Assembly (NCBI GenBank): GCA_963580285.1
Contig: OY757010.1
Coordinates: 210,460,138-210,524,137, forward strand
DNA length: 64,000 nucleotides
Direction: 5' to 3'
DNA from: Lucinisca nassula
Taxonomy: Eukaryota; Mollusca; Bivalvia; Lucinida; Lucinidae
Shown here in pieces: positions 32,456 to 43,679 of this stretch. How positions within the stretch are numbered: the stretch's first letter is position 1; the number at the start of each line of letters is the position of its first letter. The notes below the pieces were generated by a model, which was not told the DNA's origin, did no database searches, and worked only from the letters and a program-made list of their open reading frames with translations. Position numbers and translations under genes: made by a program.

Positions 32456-34033
32456 AAACGAACAATACATACTGGTACCATAGCCCGTTACCATAATTAT
32501 AATCAACTTTGAATAAGGTGATTTCATCTTGTTATTGTATATGCAAATTTATGGCGTATATTCCAACCTGTGTTAGCGGTTATCTCCCCATACTTCACTT
32601 TAGTTTATAGTTTCTGGTGCTCTGTGATGAATGAAACCATTTATACATGTTAATATGTCAATGATGAGGCCAACCTGCTATCAAGGAGGATATCTTCCCA
32701 GTATTCCAGTTTTTTCAGACTGTGTGTGGTTTGACCGGAAAAGTACACCAAAACTGCTGGGTGGCTGGTCCAGTGCAATGCCTAACAGTAATTGTATGAA
32801 AATAGCTGACCAGCAAGCCAGGGAGATTTTAGTAGAATATACAAGTTGGCCATGACAAGCAAAAAGGACCTTTGAGCATGTTTGCTCAGTGAAGTCTCAA
32901 ATAAGCCTATGCACAAACTTACAATATTGATTCTTTGTATTGGAACAGATAGGTCTAAGCAAACAGGTAGATCCAGAAGATCAGACTGCTCCTGCAGGAG
33001 CAGTCTGATCTGGGTCTTCACTGTTTGCCATTCTGTCTGCACTTTTTGGACTCCTTGCAGGATCGTAGCAAAAATTTCTTAAAATTTTTAAGAGAATTAC
33101 AGCAAGTGCTCAGGGTGTCCCAATTTTTGGGTCGATCGATTTACGATGGAGCCTAATTTACTAAATGGCCAAACGGAATTCATGCAGTTGTCCATGTGAC
33201 CATCACTGATTTGGGAAAACCAATATTATGTTTTATTAATAGAACTTGAAATGTTGCGCTATTTTTATCTATGCAACAAGAACTATCTATAGACTGGTTC
33301 CCTCACCCTATAGCTCTCTGGCTTTCGCATATTTTAATAGAACACAGGCATCCAGTTAAGAGCTATCTATAGAGTCTTGACGGGGATCGCGTGCTGGATA
33401 ATACCCAGATCAGACGCCGCGGAATGTGACATCAGATCAGCAGGTTGCACAGGAACTTCACTTTTGCTTAAATAGTGGCATTTGAGGGAAAAACGAAATG
33501 GTATAAGAATGCTAGGTTGCTCACGTAAATGAAACAATCCAGGCCACGATGTCACGTGACATCTTTCGGAACATTCTATTTATAAAACTGTTACACAAAT
33601 GTATGCCAAGTCGAGTAAAAATAGACTTTTTGCACTCCTGCTAAGAAATTAATTTTAGAACATTGAAATGTTTAAGTGCAAAAATGAGTAGCCCAGTCTT
33701 TAATTATAGGTGGTACCGTTTTTAGACATACAGCGTAGACCAAGATCGGATATAGAGTACATTGCTTCTGATCAGGTCGGCACTGTTCGCCATATCTATG
33801 CAACAACAGTTTTGAACATGATTCAGGGCCGTATGCAGACTCTGGAAAGGGGCGGGTTGAGGATGCCAATTTTGGGTATTTTGCAGAGGGTGAAAAACTG
33901 TTTGAATCAGAAATAATTTCCAAAAGATGGGAGGGGGCTGCGTTTGCACCCTCCCCACTCTGTTGAACAAAATCCAAGTACTACCCTAAAACGTCAGAGT
34001 GCAGCGTAAGAAGAAAATTCTGGACTGTGCTCA
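32456..34033. other. Intron 2 sequence with few features
   Basis: No coding sequence seen. Contains a 32-base perfect palindrome built on GATCAGACTGCTCCTG (about 32979-33010), part of a GATCAGAC...CTGTTTGCC interspersed repeat that recurs at 20275, 33405, 33765 and 39525. A SINE S copy lacking its middle follows at 34034-34172. Confidence 0.6.
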
Positions 34034-34172
34034 TTTGTTTGATTTAAGGTTAAACATCCCTGTCAACACTGTATAGGTCATTTGGAGACATTACTTCCAA
34101 TGTTACGGGACTTTCAGCTCTGCATGGAAGCATCATGCGGCCCATCTATTTATTCAAGCCCCGATGGGCAGG
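34034..34172 (-). mobile_element. SINE family S copy with internal deletion
   Basis: Tail part TTTGTTTGATTTAAGGTTAAAC joins directly to the head part TTTCAGCTCTGCATGGAAGC; the central 150 bases are missing. Confidence 0.7.
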
Positions 34173-34750
34173 TGCGGGTGGACTGTGCTCATACACTTGG
34201 GAATTGGCAAACAGAATCTACATAATCTGACGCTACATAATGCGATGTCTGATCAGCTCTACTGTGCTTGCTTAAAGTTAAACGAACAGTTCGATTCTCA
34301 GCTCAGGACTATTTTCCCAACCTACACTCAGAGACCATCTACCCACCAGTACTATCAGTGCTTTGATTAGGATTTTTACAGTAGTCAAAATGCAATCTCC
34401 TCCTGTTGAAGGAAGAAGCTTTATCACAATGAACATCCATATAGGGTGCAATGAACACTGATCAGACTGAGCAGATGCATACCTGTTCAAAGACCATTTT
34501 TGCTTAGCAAACCCTTTAAACTCTGTAGGTAGGCAGTGGCAGATACATGTACCTTATTATATATAATGCAAACTGTGCTCCCATTGAGGTGGCTCATAAT
34601 GAGATGTTTCATCAGGATCAACAAGGTTTGATTTCAACAAAACTCCCTACTACCTCAATAACTGGAACACCTTCTGATCTGGATCTGCATTGTTTGAAAG
34701 ATAAGACATATCCGGGCTCAGCAGGACAAGGGTTAAAGATATGTTTGTAC

Positions 34751-34926
34751 CTAGAGTAAGTTCTAGAAGTGTTTGAAAATCCTCCAGTACCCGCTCTCTG
34801 AAGGCATGTGATCTGTTGAACAGTTCATCCAACATCTGAAATGCTGTCAGCCTGACCTCCGAGTGGTCCTGCACTAACTCCATCATCAGAAGGTCATAAG
34901 CATACCTCACATAGGCATCTGATGTT
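34751..34926 (-). CDS. UVSSA: UVSSA exon 2 (VHS-like domain)
   Basis: Residues 53-111. Contains the run EVRLTAFQMLDELFNRSH and then FQTLLELTLG, a near match to the vertebrate VHS-like helices. Acceptor TTTTTCCAG|A completes the AGA codon begun in exon 1; donor CTCTAG|GTACAA leaves one base for exon 3. The domain is the part of UVSSA that packs against RNA polymerase II and CSA in the known complexes. Confidence 0.93.
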
Positions 34927-35426
34927 CTGGAAAAACAAAACATGTTACAGTGAGGCCACTTATGGACCCTTTCATTTTTCTACAATGGTGGTAAGGTTTC
35001 CCAGAACCTTTTCTATAGAATGTTATTATTTTATTTTTTCTTCAGCCCTATGAAAAGAGTGTAGATTCAGATGAGACAGTTCATTATGATCTACACTGTG
35101 TGCCATTCTGCAAAGGATTTAGACTACTGTAAAAAGCCTGAAATTTTGGACACCTTGAGGACTTGCTGTAATTCTCCTAAAATTTGTTTCATGATCCAGC
35201 AAGCTGTCCAAAAGGAACAGACGGAATGGCAATAAATGTGTAGACACTGGCTGATCTCGCATATTATAAAGCACACTTTGCCATGTATATTTTCTGGATG
35301 TTTTTGGATGTGTACTATTGATTCATACAGCACTACACATAGCTCCAGATATGGACCTTTTTCTTGTTTCTTTCTGCATGACTAGTCGCTTCTAATGAGT
35401 ACCCAAAACATATGCCTTCATGCAGA

Positions 35427-35654
35427 TTTTTTTTTTTTTGGTTTTACGGCCCTTTCAAGATTAGTTCACTCATATGGAGCCGATCGTTAATCAGAGGTGG
35501 ACGAAAACCGGAGTACCCGAAGAAAAACCACCTGACCTTTCGTTGCAGAACTTGGCGTCTCACATGTGACCCGAGCTTGGCTCGAACCCACAGCGGTGAG
35601 AGACCTTATGTTTAAGAGTCAGCGCTCTTATCCACTAGGCCACGGAGACCCGTG
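35427..35654 (-). mobile_element. tRNA-derived SINE, full length
   Basis: Minus strand: GTCTCCGTGGCCTAGTGGAT (A-box part of a tRNA-like head), B box GGGTTCGAGCC, body with GTACTCCGGTTTTCGTCC, end GGGCCGTAAAACC then poly-A. Short flanking repeats CATGCAGA at 35419-35426 and 35655-35662. Related truncated copy at 1013-1210 and a body remnant near 44195-44245. Confidence 0.85.
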
Positions 35655-35814
35655 CATGCAGAAATAAGAAAAATTATATGTGGATACCCCTTCTTATCGG
35701 GGGCTTTGTCTACAGCCTCCTTATAACACTACTGCTGGGTCCAGTGGGATAAAAGGCAGTTATGGTGTTAGTCAAACAGCCATGTCATAGCCAACGAAAA
35801 AATGTCCTGATCAT

Positions 35815-36900
35815 AAAGAAAAACAAGAATTCCGCCGAAGGCTGTGTCGCGCCTGTGGGGCCAAAAGTCACCGACCAAGGTCAAACATAGAGTTGCCATT
35901 CTTAAATGCAAGCTTGTACTAAGTATCATTAATGAAGCTCTAATAATTCTTGAGAAATGAACACAACCATTAGGGTGAACACTAGGGTTGTTACAATTTG
36001 TTACAAAGTCAGTGAACCATAAAATGTAGGTCAAGGTCAAATATGGATGCTTGCATTTAAGCTTCCATCTCCAGATACAAGTTTGTACCATGTATCATTA
36101 ATGAAGCTCTTATAGTTCTTGAGATTAACTTGACTATTTGGGTGAATGCTAGGGTAGTCGCAATATTTTACAAAGTCAGTGAACCATAAAATGTAGGTCA
36201 AATCAAATATGAATGCTTGCATTTACCTTTCCACCCCCAGGTACAAGTTTGTACCATGTATTATTAATGAAGCTATTATAGTTCTTGAGGAATTAACTTG
36301 ACCATTTGGGAGAATGCTAGGGTGGTCGCAATATTTACAAAGTCAGTGAACCATGAAATGTAGGTCAAGGTCAAATATGGATGCTTACATTTAAGTTGCC
36401 ATCCCGAGATACAAGTTTGTACCAAGTACAATTAATGAAGCTCTTATAGTTCTTGAGAAATAAACTTGACCATTAGGGTGAACGCTAGGGTGGTCGCAAT
36501 ATTTTACAAAGTTAGTGGACTATGAAATTTAGGTCAAGGTTAAATATGGATGCTTGCATTTATGTTGCCATCCCCAGATTCAAGTTTGTACAGAATATCT
36601 TTAATGAAGCTCTTATATTTCTTGAGTAATAAACTTGACCATTAGGGCGAACGCTAGGGTGGTCGCAATATTTTACAAAGTCAATGAACCATAAAATGTA
36701 GGTCAAGGTCATTATGGATGCTTGCATTTAAGTTGCCATATCAAGATACAAGTTTGTACCAAGTATCATTAATGAAGCTCTTATAGTTCTAGAGGAATAA
36801 ACTTGACCATTAGGGTGCACGCTAGGGTGTTCGCAAGGACGGACAAACGAAAGAACGGACGGAAAACCGGACGCCTATATCGCGCAATGCTAATAGCAGG
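35815..36900. repeat. Tandem array F, about 165-170-bp units with GACGGAC end
   Basis: Starts AAACAAGAATTCCGCCGAAGG. Six units carry AAGTCAGTGAACCATAAAAT, GTAGGTCAAGGTCAAATATG and ATTAATGAAGCTCTTATAG. Ends GGACGGACAAACGAAAGAACG...CGGACGCCTATATCGCGCAA. 36901-37423 has nothing assignable. Confidence 0.8.
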
Positions 36901-37423
36901 CCCGACAATGACCATTTATCCAGTTTCATGCATTCTATATCGCTATATAAATAGTTCTACATACAAAACTGTGTTATAATGAACAGTTTATATGTATATT
37001 GCCCAAAATTTTCGTTTTTCAGGAGAAATGGAAATTCAAACATTCAAACATACGAGACTGGACAAACAAGAAACACAATTTTAGAATTAGTTAGATGCAG
37101 ATGTCACATCAGAAAAAATTAAAGGTGGAGATCAGCATCTAAGTGTTTGCTGCTTGGATAGTACAATCATCATCATCAGATTTTGATAACCATGCAGGTA
37201 CAGGTAGCTGGCTAGCTGCATGCATGGCAGATCTCACACCAGATCTCCAGGTATGTCTATCAAGAGGGTCGATAGCCGATATCTTCCACTCTCTGTGATC
37301 TCTCTCTCTGTCAGCTGCTTCCAGGTCATCTTGGGCCACCCAGGCCCATGCTTTCCATCCACATGTACAATACCTCTAGTTTCCATGTGTAAATGTTCAA
37401 GACTCTTGCTAGTCTGAGTATCT

Positions 37424-37652
37424 GGGGCCAGTTGTTCAAAGCATTGTTAGCTTAACGAGCTCGTTAGTGGCCATATTGTGAACTGTTCTTGCAAGTTTAA
37501 TATTTAAATTTTGGGTATTTTTGCTGAAAAAATGTGAGCAGCTTTTGCAGATGCAAAAGCTGCTTACATTTTTTCAGCAAAAATATTGGCATATTTGCCA
37601 AAACAAATGATCAAGGTTTTAACGACGTCGTTAGTTTTGAACAACTGGCCCC
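37424..37652. mobile_element. MITE with GGGGCCAGTTGTTCAAA termini
   Basis: 17-base inverted termini at 37424-37440 and 37636-37652. Internal hairpin TGCTGAAAAAATGTGAGCAG (about 37520-37578). The GGGGCC...TTCAAA terminus resembles the end of the Harbinger-type element at 22434. Confidence 0.8.
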
Positions 37653-37839
37653 TGGTTTGTGTCTTTTCTGGTCACAAACCCTGAAGACAAGTTTTCCCAC
37701 TAAGGGTTAAGCATAATAACACTGACTTAACCTTACAAACTTCTTAACATTACGATAACTCACCCATGCGACATAGTGCATTTTTCAAATCTCCAAAATG
37801 CCTACTTTTCCTGTGAAAATCCTTGATATTTGTGTTATA

Positions 37840-38030
37840 AATGTTCAAAACATAGGTTGAGGGTGCTCGCTAGAACCGCCTCAATGAGGCGGTTCTAACG
37901 AGTACCCACAACCTATGTCTTGGAGCGGAAATAAGAAAAATAATGTTTACCCCTGTAAACCTCAGTTTTCTCTATATGAAGTGGGGTTTAGGGGGGTCTT
38001 CATTTCACGGACTTGTTCACGTGATGATAA
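37840..38030. repeat. Palindromic family P element
   Basis: Hairpin GCTAGAACCGCCTCAATGAGGCG with GTACTCG... arms, followed by CCCCTGTAAACCTCAGTTTT and AGTGGGGTTTAGG. Same layout as the other P copies. Confidence 0.75.
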
Positions 38031-38373
38031 CACTGTTCATTACATGTATTTTATTAGGATTTGGGATAAAAAATACTGTGTCTGTCATTACTGACAATGA
38101 CTACCTTTATTGACCATTCCTAATCAAATGTGTGATGTGCTACTATTTATGTGCTCTAAGATGGCTAATGAGACCAACCTTAGCAATACACTGCCTGTTG
38201 CAGGAAGAGCAAGAGAGATTTGAGGTAGGGTTTTGGATACAACACAGTTTTAAGATGCATTCCAAAAATATTGAGATTATATAGAAAAATGACATGACCC
38301 TTAATTTTTTGTTAGAATACCATATAATGAGACTGTTTCTCTTTTGGATTCCCTGCAATGGTATTATAGAGTG

Positions 38374-38463
38374 AGTGAGTGAGTGTTTTGAGTTTTACGG
38401 CCCACCAACAGCTAAGGTCATACGGAGACAGGACCTCGGGTTAAAGACTCATCCGAAAGTCTG
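38374..38463 (-). mobile_element. Truncated SINE (GTGAGTGAGTGAG tail)
   Basis: Body part of the 13331-13491 family, ending at AGACTCATCCGAAAGTCTGG; the tRNA-like head is missing. Confidence 0.7.
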
Positions 38464-38469
38464 GGTGTT

Positions 38470-38663
38470 ATACAGTGAAATTCTGCTCTCGAGACTAATA
38501 CTGTTTTAAAAAGCTTATTCAGTAGTTTCCAGTTATTCTGTATATGTGTTTCTGTATAACATGTCCTGTTCTTACAGACCACCTTTGGAACTGTTCAAAA
38601 GTGGTCGTAACGACCACTTTTGGACATTCCCAAAGGTGGTCTTAATATAGGAATTTACTGTAT
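38470..38663. mobile_element. MITE with ATACAGTGAAATTC ends
   Basis: Inverted termini at 38470-38483 and 38651-38663; internal CAAAAGTGGTCGTAACGACC palindrome. Family of 1812-2026. It ends 24 bases from the UVSSA exon 1 donor. Confidence 0.75.
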
Positions 38664-38686
38664 ATAGGATATGGCGTACATTTTAC

Positions 38687-38844
38687 CTGCACAGTCTTTT
38701 AAACTTTTTCATCACTTCTGGTATAAGAACCGGCTTCCCTGAAGTTACTAGTAATTCTACCAAACTTCTCATCTGTTGACGTATTGTGTCATCGAGAGCA
38801 TCATTACCGGTATTTGGTGCAACACGCTTCTTTGATGAGGCCAT
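38687..38844 (-). CDS. UVSSA: UVSSA exon 1 (start codon, N-terminus)
   Basis: Codes residues 1-52 plus two bases, beginning MASSKKRVAPNTGND. The ATG at 38844-38842 sits in a good context (AAGATGG) and has an in-frame TGA nine bases upstream (38853-38851), which fixes the start. The segment LVELLVTSGKPVLIPEVMKK corresponds to the first helix of the vertebrate protein, which starts only about ten residues before this block, so there is a short clam-specific N-terminal extension. Donor reads GCAG|GTAAAA. This exon is too short to stand out as an open frame by itself; homology and phase support it. Confidence 0.88.
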
Positions 38845-38954
38845 CTTCAGTCACTTAACCTTTACACTGGAGAGACTATGATAAACAAAAGTATGTAATG
38901 ATTGTCTAAAATTAGAAAATGGATAAAATACATCATATCAACCAGTCTGAGAAA

Positions 38955-39440
38955 CTAATACCCCTGTCAACCCCGCTTTGTGTAGAGAAAACTGGGTTTT
39001 ACAGGGGTATACATTATTTTGCATATTTCTGTTCCAAATCATAGCTTGTGGATACTCCTTAGAACCGCCTCAATGAGGCGGTTCTAACGAGCAGCCACAA
39101 CCCACGTTATGAGTATAAATAAGAAAAATAAGACAGCTTTTTATCAGAAAAGTATCCATTTGGAGCATTGATAAAATGCACTACATGGCACGGGTGTGTT
39201 TTTGTACTACTACGCCACCTGGTGACCAGCAAGATACTGAAGTATGCTACCAAGTGTGTAAAGAATACCCTTTTCAAACCCAAATTCATATAGAGAAAAG
39301 TGGGGTTTACACTGGTAGACATCATTAAACCCCACTTCTCTTCATATGTGCTCAAAGACATACTTTATAGGTGCTTGTCAGAATTGCCTCAATGAGGCAG
39401 TTCTAATGAGCACCCTAAATCTACATTTGAAGCAGAAATA
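38955..39440. repeat. Palindromic family P elements, upstream of UVSSA
   Basis: Two copies: hairpin TTAGAACCGCCTCAATGAGG (39059-39090) and a diverged one (39371-39420), with CCCCACTTTGTG/GTGGGGTTTACA elements. They lie in the presumed 5' flank of UVSSA, 110-600 bases upstream of the start codon. I could not identify a promoter motif there. Confidence 0.65.
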
Positions 39441-39524
39441 ACCCATAAAACGCTAGTCACCACCGTTGCCATCTACTTTGTCGTCTGCAAGTTACTATAA
39501 AATTCATTTTACCAACAGTGTGGC

Positions 39525-39564
39525 CCCAGATCAGACTGCTCCTCTAGGAGCAGTCTGATCTGGG
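39525..39564. repeat. 19-bp inverted repeat (CCCAGATCAGACTGCTCCT)
   Basis: Perfect 19-base arms separated by two bases. Same motif as at 32979-33010 and in T2-type MITEs. 39565-40133 otherwise contains an ACAAGAGGATCAAGATGGTCC repeat start (39708) without a following array. Confidence 0.8.
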
Positions 39565-40133
39565 TCCACACTGTTTGCCTGTATGAAAAAATATTTCTAA
39601 GTTTACAAGAAGATTCAGCAGATAACATAAGCGGACAACATTTTCAGATGTAGTTTTTCTTGGCATCTTAAGGGATACGAAACGTATCATCAGAAAGAAA
39701 CAAGAGGATCAAGATGGTCCTATGCCACTCACCTGAGCTAACAGATTCAAAAATTTCAGGAAGTTCCAATCTTTACTGAAGGATGTATGTGAGGACAAGG
39801 TCAAAAACAGGCATTTTCATTGTTAAATGCTACAATAAATGCTATGAAGTAGTAACATCAATACTTTGTTCACATAAACGTAAAGATGAACCTTAAAATT
39901 TTACTTGTCAGATGGCTTTCTACAGCATATGCTATGTCATACATGCATGGTAAATTAACCCATTTGTGAAGAAGTGGATTCTTCTACCGTATATATTGGG
40001 CTGGTCCATTACCAATATTAGGGTCGTCAGGTTGTATTTAATTTTTGGAATGTTTTACAGAAATTCGTGTATTTTATGCAAACAGTGTAGGCCCTGATCA
40101 GACGCCGCGTTCTGCTTTATACCGGTCTGGTTT

Positions 40134-40703
40134 GCAGCACATTCAGAATCGGATGCCAGGGCATCATCAGATGGACAGTTACTAGAGATAAGATCCTCTG
40201 ACGAGAACCATAATCATGAAACAAACAGGGAATTATTCAAGAACCTTCCTCAACAGAGAAAGTTGCCGGTCTCTGAACAAGAAAACATTTGTCAAATGAT
40301 CGACATGAAAGCCAACAAGAAAATAATTCAAGCTTCAGTTATGCAATCAACCAGAAAAGTTGTGCTCATGAAAGATATCCACAACCTGAAAAATCCAAAG
40401 AAAAAGTCCAAGGACATGACAACGTTACAAACAGCAGTAAATGAACTGTCAAAGACCAACGGTGCATACGTTAAGTTACAGACCAGTAACAGTGAAAACC
40501 CAGAGCTAACTGGTCTGTTTTTTTTTTCAGGATGAAAGAATGAGACAGGTCTTTGCTGAGTACCCAGAATTTCTATGTGTAGATGCTACGTATAAACTGA
40601 ATGACTTAAGAATGCCTCTTTATCTACTTACTACGGCAACGGACAGAGTGAAATAGTAGGTGTATGGATTGTCGCTAATGAGTCTGCCAACACAATTCGG
40701 GAG
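40134..40703 (+). pseudogene. ZSWIM1/3-like gene, N-terminal part (MULE-transposase-related), broken
   Basis: The frame opens after an acceptor-like TTTGCAG at about 40131-40137 and reads HNHETNRELFKNLPQQRKL, then VNELSKTNGAYVKL, LTGLFFF, and, after a one-base frameshift in a ten-T run (40517-40526), QDERMRQVFAEYPEFL and VDATYKLNDLRMPLYLL. A second frameshift follows near 40640, then NGQSEIVGVWIVANES. This is the ZSWIM1/ZSWIM3 family, which shares the MULE transposase core; the first catalytic Asp (DATYK, 40582-40584) is present. The ten-T run before CAG could also be a splice acceptor, but the homology reads through it. Split from its C-terminal part by a retroelement. Confidence 0.8.
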
Positions 40704-42880
40704 ATACAAAGATCAGGAATCGATACAATTAACTTACTCCACCCATCAAAGACACCAAAGGGAAAGAAACACAAACATTAAGCGACCAGACCATAAGGGA
40801 AACCTTAACAAAGGAAGGCCATAAGGACAGTCACTTTCCCACAAAATGGTCATATGGCCATCCAAAATAAAAAGACACAAGTGATACACACAGTAAGTAA
40901 CAAACAACAACATAAATAAACCGCCACAGAAGAACCGCCTTGGAACGGTCAGTGGAAAGATATCCACTGGGGGGGGGCTTACATCGATTTTACGTGGCCA
41001 CAATCCTCGCTCTTACTTCTGTCGCGATTCAAACAAATAATTTGTTCAGTCCGCATGAAGGCCTCCTAACCCATCAGTGCAACATCTCCGTGAACACAAA
41101 TAATCAAAGAACCACAGACGTGAGACAACGTTGAGGACTCGACAGCAAGAAACCACTGAAATGCTGGAGCAAAAGAAAACCAACAGTTAAGACTCCGATG
41201 GGCCCGACCAGAGACAGAGCATCAGGCACCAACCAACTTAACCCTGAATTAGATCTCTCTAATTCTCAGTAAGCCTTTACGTTGGAACCATCATAGAATC
41301 TGAGACCTGGCCCACCGGCGTGCAATTAAAGAGGGAAGCAAAGTTGCCAACCGTGATTGGGTTAACTACCATGCATGCAGTCTGTCGTATAACATCCATG
41401 TTGTACCAAATCTTTTTATATCGAAGAATGATTTTACAATTGGCTGCTGAAGTCATTGCAGTTATATATTTTTCTGAATTCATATACTAAGTCACCATAA
41501 AATTCGGGTTCCGATAGACCTTGTTGCAGAAGAGATTTAAGTCCAATATTGAATTTTGAAATTAAATCAGAATGGCGTCTATAAAATTTTGAAAAGGCTT
41601 TGCGTAGTTTATGGTACCTAAAACCCTGATTAAGAAGTTTAGCAGTTAATAATTTATTACGGGTGTTGAAGTCTGTTACATGACTACACACTCTAGCAAA
41701 TCGAATTAACTGCAAAATATAAACGCCCTAGGATGGCACACGAAGAACATCACCATCCAAAAAAGGAAAATTTACAATCTCAAAATCAAAGTCATCGCGT
41801 TTATCATAAATTTTGAACGAAGCAAACCCATCTACAATAGACAGCTGTAAATCCAAAAAACGGGGGCTCGGTATCAGAAGAATTTGCATTATTAAAATGA
41901 AGTTCTTGGGGGTAAATCTGACTGATCAAACCATCGAAATAGGTATTATCAATATTTAATAAATCATCCAAATATCTAGAAGTGGAACTAAAAGCTTCAA
42001 TAATTTCAGATTGGTTATCAATGGAAAGCGACAGCATGAAGTCTCTTTCATAACAATACAAGAACAGATCAGCCACAAGAGGTGCGCAATTCGTACCCAT
42101 CGGAATACCCACAATTTGTCTAAATAAGTTAGTATCGAATCTTATATAAATATTGTCAAGTAGAAAGGTGAGGGCATCACACACTTTCTGACATGACCAA
42201 CGTGTATAATTCTTATGCTCTTTAGAAGTGCAAAATGCATTTCTGACATAACATGCAAGATAGAGAGAATCTTCTCTGTGAAAAGCCCATTCAGTTAAAT
42301 CATTAAGCTTTTCTTTTATAAGATTATGAGGAAATGTAGTGTAAAGAGTGGAAAAATCGTAAGTAGACAGACTTGAAGCACGAAAATGTCTGGATTTCAA
42401 TTTATTTAAAACCTCATTCGTATTTTTTATAGACCAAAACAGATTTCTTCCTGATCTTTCAAAGACTTTATCACAATATTTAATCACATGCGTTTTAATG
42501 GCAGTAAGACATGAAGTTAATAATTTAGAAAGTTCAGTGGTAGTGCAAGAGCTAGAATTTGCAATAAACCGTGCTTTGTAAGGTCTTTTATGAAGTTTTG
42601 GTAACCAGTATAGCGTAGGAAGCTTGTCTTGGCCTTCGGTAACACACACAGCAAACTTGGTGGCTGAATGACAAACATGTTCATCTACTATAGCTCTCTC
42701 TCTTCAGCTAAAGACTGAAGTTCATAGGCCTTAGTGCCACCAAGCTCCTGCTTAAGCGTGTTAACATAGTGGAGCCGTCACACAACGACGACGTTGTTAG
42801 CGGCCTTGTCTGCAGGGGCCAAAACAAACTTCTTATGAAATTCTTGAATGCCTAGTTTAAGATGACGTAAAGACGTAAAA
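40704..42880 (-). mobile_element. Penelope-like retroelement copy A, inserted in the ZSWIM-like gene
   Basis: Minus-strand element whose 3' end begins on the plus strand at about CAAAGATCAGGAATCGATAC. The 5' part reaches to GTAAAGACGTAAAAC, further upstream than copy B, and shows PADKAANNVVVV before a TGA. The reverse transcriptase is broken into open segments at 41277-41483, 41434-41715 and 41804-42649. No clear target duplication; some 30 bases of the ZSWIM-like frame appear to be missing at the junction. Confidence 0.8.
41277..42850 (-). pseudogene. Penelope-like reverse transcriptase, copy A, frameshifted
   Basis: Recognisable in order: KKFVLAPADKAANNVVVV, a TGA codon, LPTLYWLPKLHKRPYKARFI, TYDFSTLYTTFPHNLI (RT motif A with the YT-x-P signature of Penelope-type enzymes), QIVGIPMGTNCAPLVADLFL (motif B) and RYLDDLLN (motif C). 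Breaks occur near 41820 and 41720. Copy B gives the intact reading. Confidence 0.85.
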
Positions 42881-43679
42881 CCCCAAATGGACAGACATAA
42901 AAACTGTCATGACGAACAAGGACTTCGTTGAACGTGATGTTTTCAGTACTAGTTTCCCAGATGCGAAATTGCACATCTGCTTATTCCACGTTCTTCGCAC
43001 GTTCCGGAGAGAAGTTACGGCTGAAAAAATGGGTGTGGCAAAACTACAGAGAGACACTCTATTAGAAACTCTACAGAAAAAAATCGCGTACTCAAGAACC
43101 ATCGAAGAGTATGAAACAAACAAGAAAATATTACTGGACAAGAAAATAAGCGCCGCTGAAAATTACTTTATGAATTCTTGGGACCCAATCAAAACTGAAT
43201 GGGTTGTTGGACTGTTTGAAAGTGAATCACTAGGGAACAAAACAAACAACAGAGTAGAGAGCATTAATCAGAAAATAAAGCAGGTCATAGACAGGAACGC
43301 CAAGTGTGACACATTCGCGACGGACTTAGTAAATTTCTTAAATATGCATCGGACAGAGATAAATGGAAAATTATGCAGAACTGTTAGCAAAGTGCCTATA
43401 AAGAGTGCCACAGATGGTATGCCAGAAAGTCAGTACCGCAGAGTATTAACTTCATTTGCATTCAGCTTGGTCGAGCAACAAATGAAAAAATCGGATAGTG
43501 TACAAGTAACAGAAACTTGGAACAAGTTCTCATGTACAAGCGGCGGTCTAGAATATGAAACAACCGATAAATTGTGTACCTGTGACTTTCAGAAACAATA
43601 CAAACTGCCGTGTAAGCACATCTTTGCCGTAAGAAAAAAAAAACAAGAAGTAGACATGTTTTCCCAATCTCATCATTAA
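42881..43679 (+). pseudogene. ZSWIM1/3-like gene, C-terminal part with SWIM zinc finger
   Basis: Frame resumes PKWTDIKTVMTNKDFVERDV with the second catalytic Asp (NKD, 42921-42923), then LHICLFHVLRTFRREVT, RVESINQKIKQ with the catalytic Glu (43257-43259), and a SWIM zinc finger CTCDFQKQYKLPCKHIF near 43574-43625. Stop after SQSHH at 43677-43679, soon after the SWIM motif as in the family. The 256 codons are open, so this half is intact and the damage is in the N-terminal half. Confidence 0.85.

Larger units (their letters stand above)
530..38844 (-). other. UVSSA: UVSSA gene, 5' and central part (3' end outside window)
   Basis: UVSSA is the scaffold protein that binds stalled RNA polymerase II with CSA/CSB and recruits TFIIH in transcription-coupled nucleotide excision repair, in the nucleus. 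Ten minus-strand exons, all with GT donors and AG acceptors and matching phases, give 831 codons. They match the vertebrate protein in order: N-terminal VHS-like helical domain (about residues 1-160), a charged linker (164-204), the conserved central segment ending in a tryptophan-containing helix (about 405-476), an acidic TFIIH-binding motif (about 524-540), an APVVPFGIDLEHW motif (exon 9) and the start of the C-terminal Cys-rich DUF2043 region (exon 10). Human UVSSA is 709 residues; this one is longer because of Ser/Thr- and Lys-rich insertions in exons 5 and 8. The gene's last exons lie to the left of base 1. Introns span 1.3 to 10 kb and are full of transposons. Orthology is recognised by eye from several collinear blocks, so the call is strong; exact splice sites are predictions. 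Confidence 0.95.

Noticed and set aside
530..38844. UVSSA as a processed retrocopy or pseudogene
   Set aside because: It has nine introns in consistent phase, no stop or frameshift in 831 codons, and conserved functional motifs.
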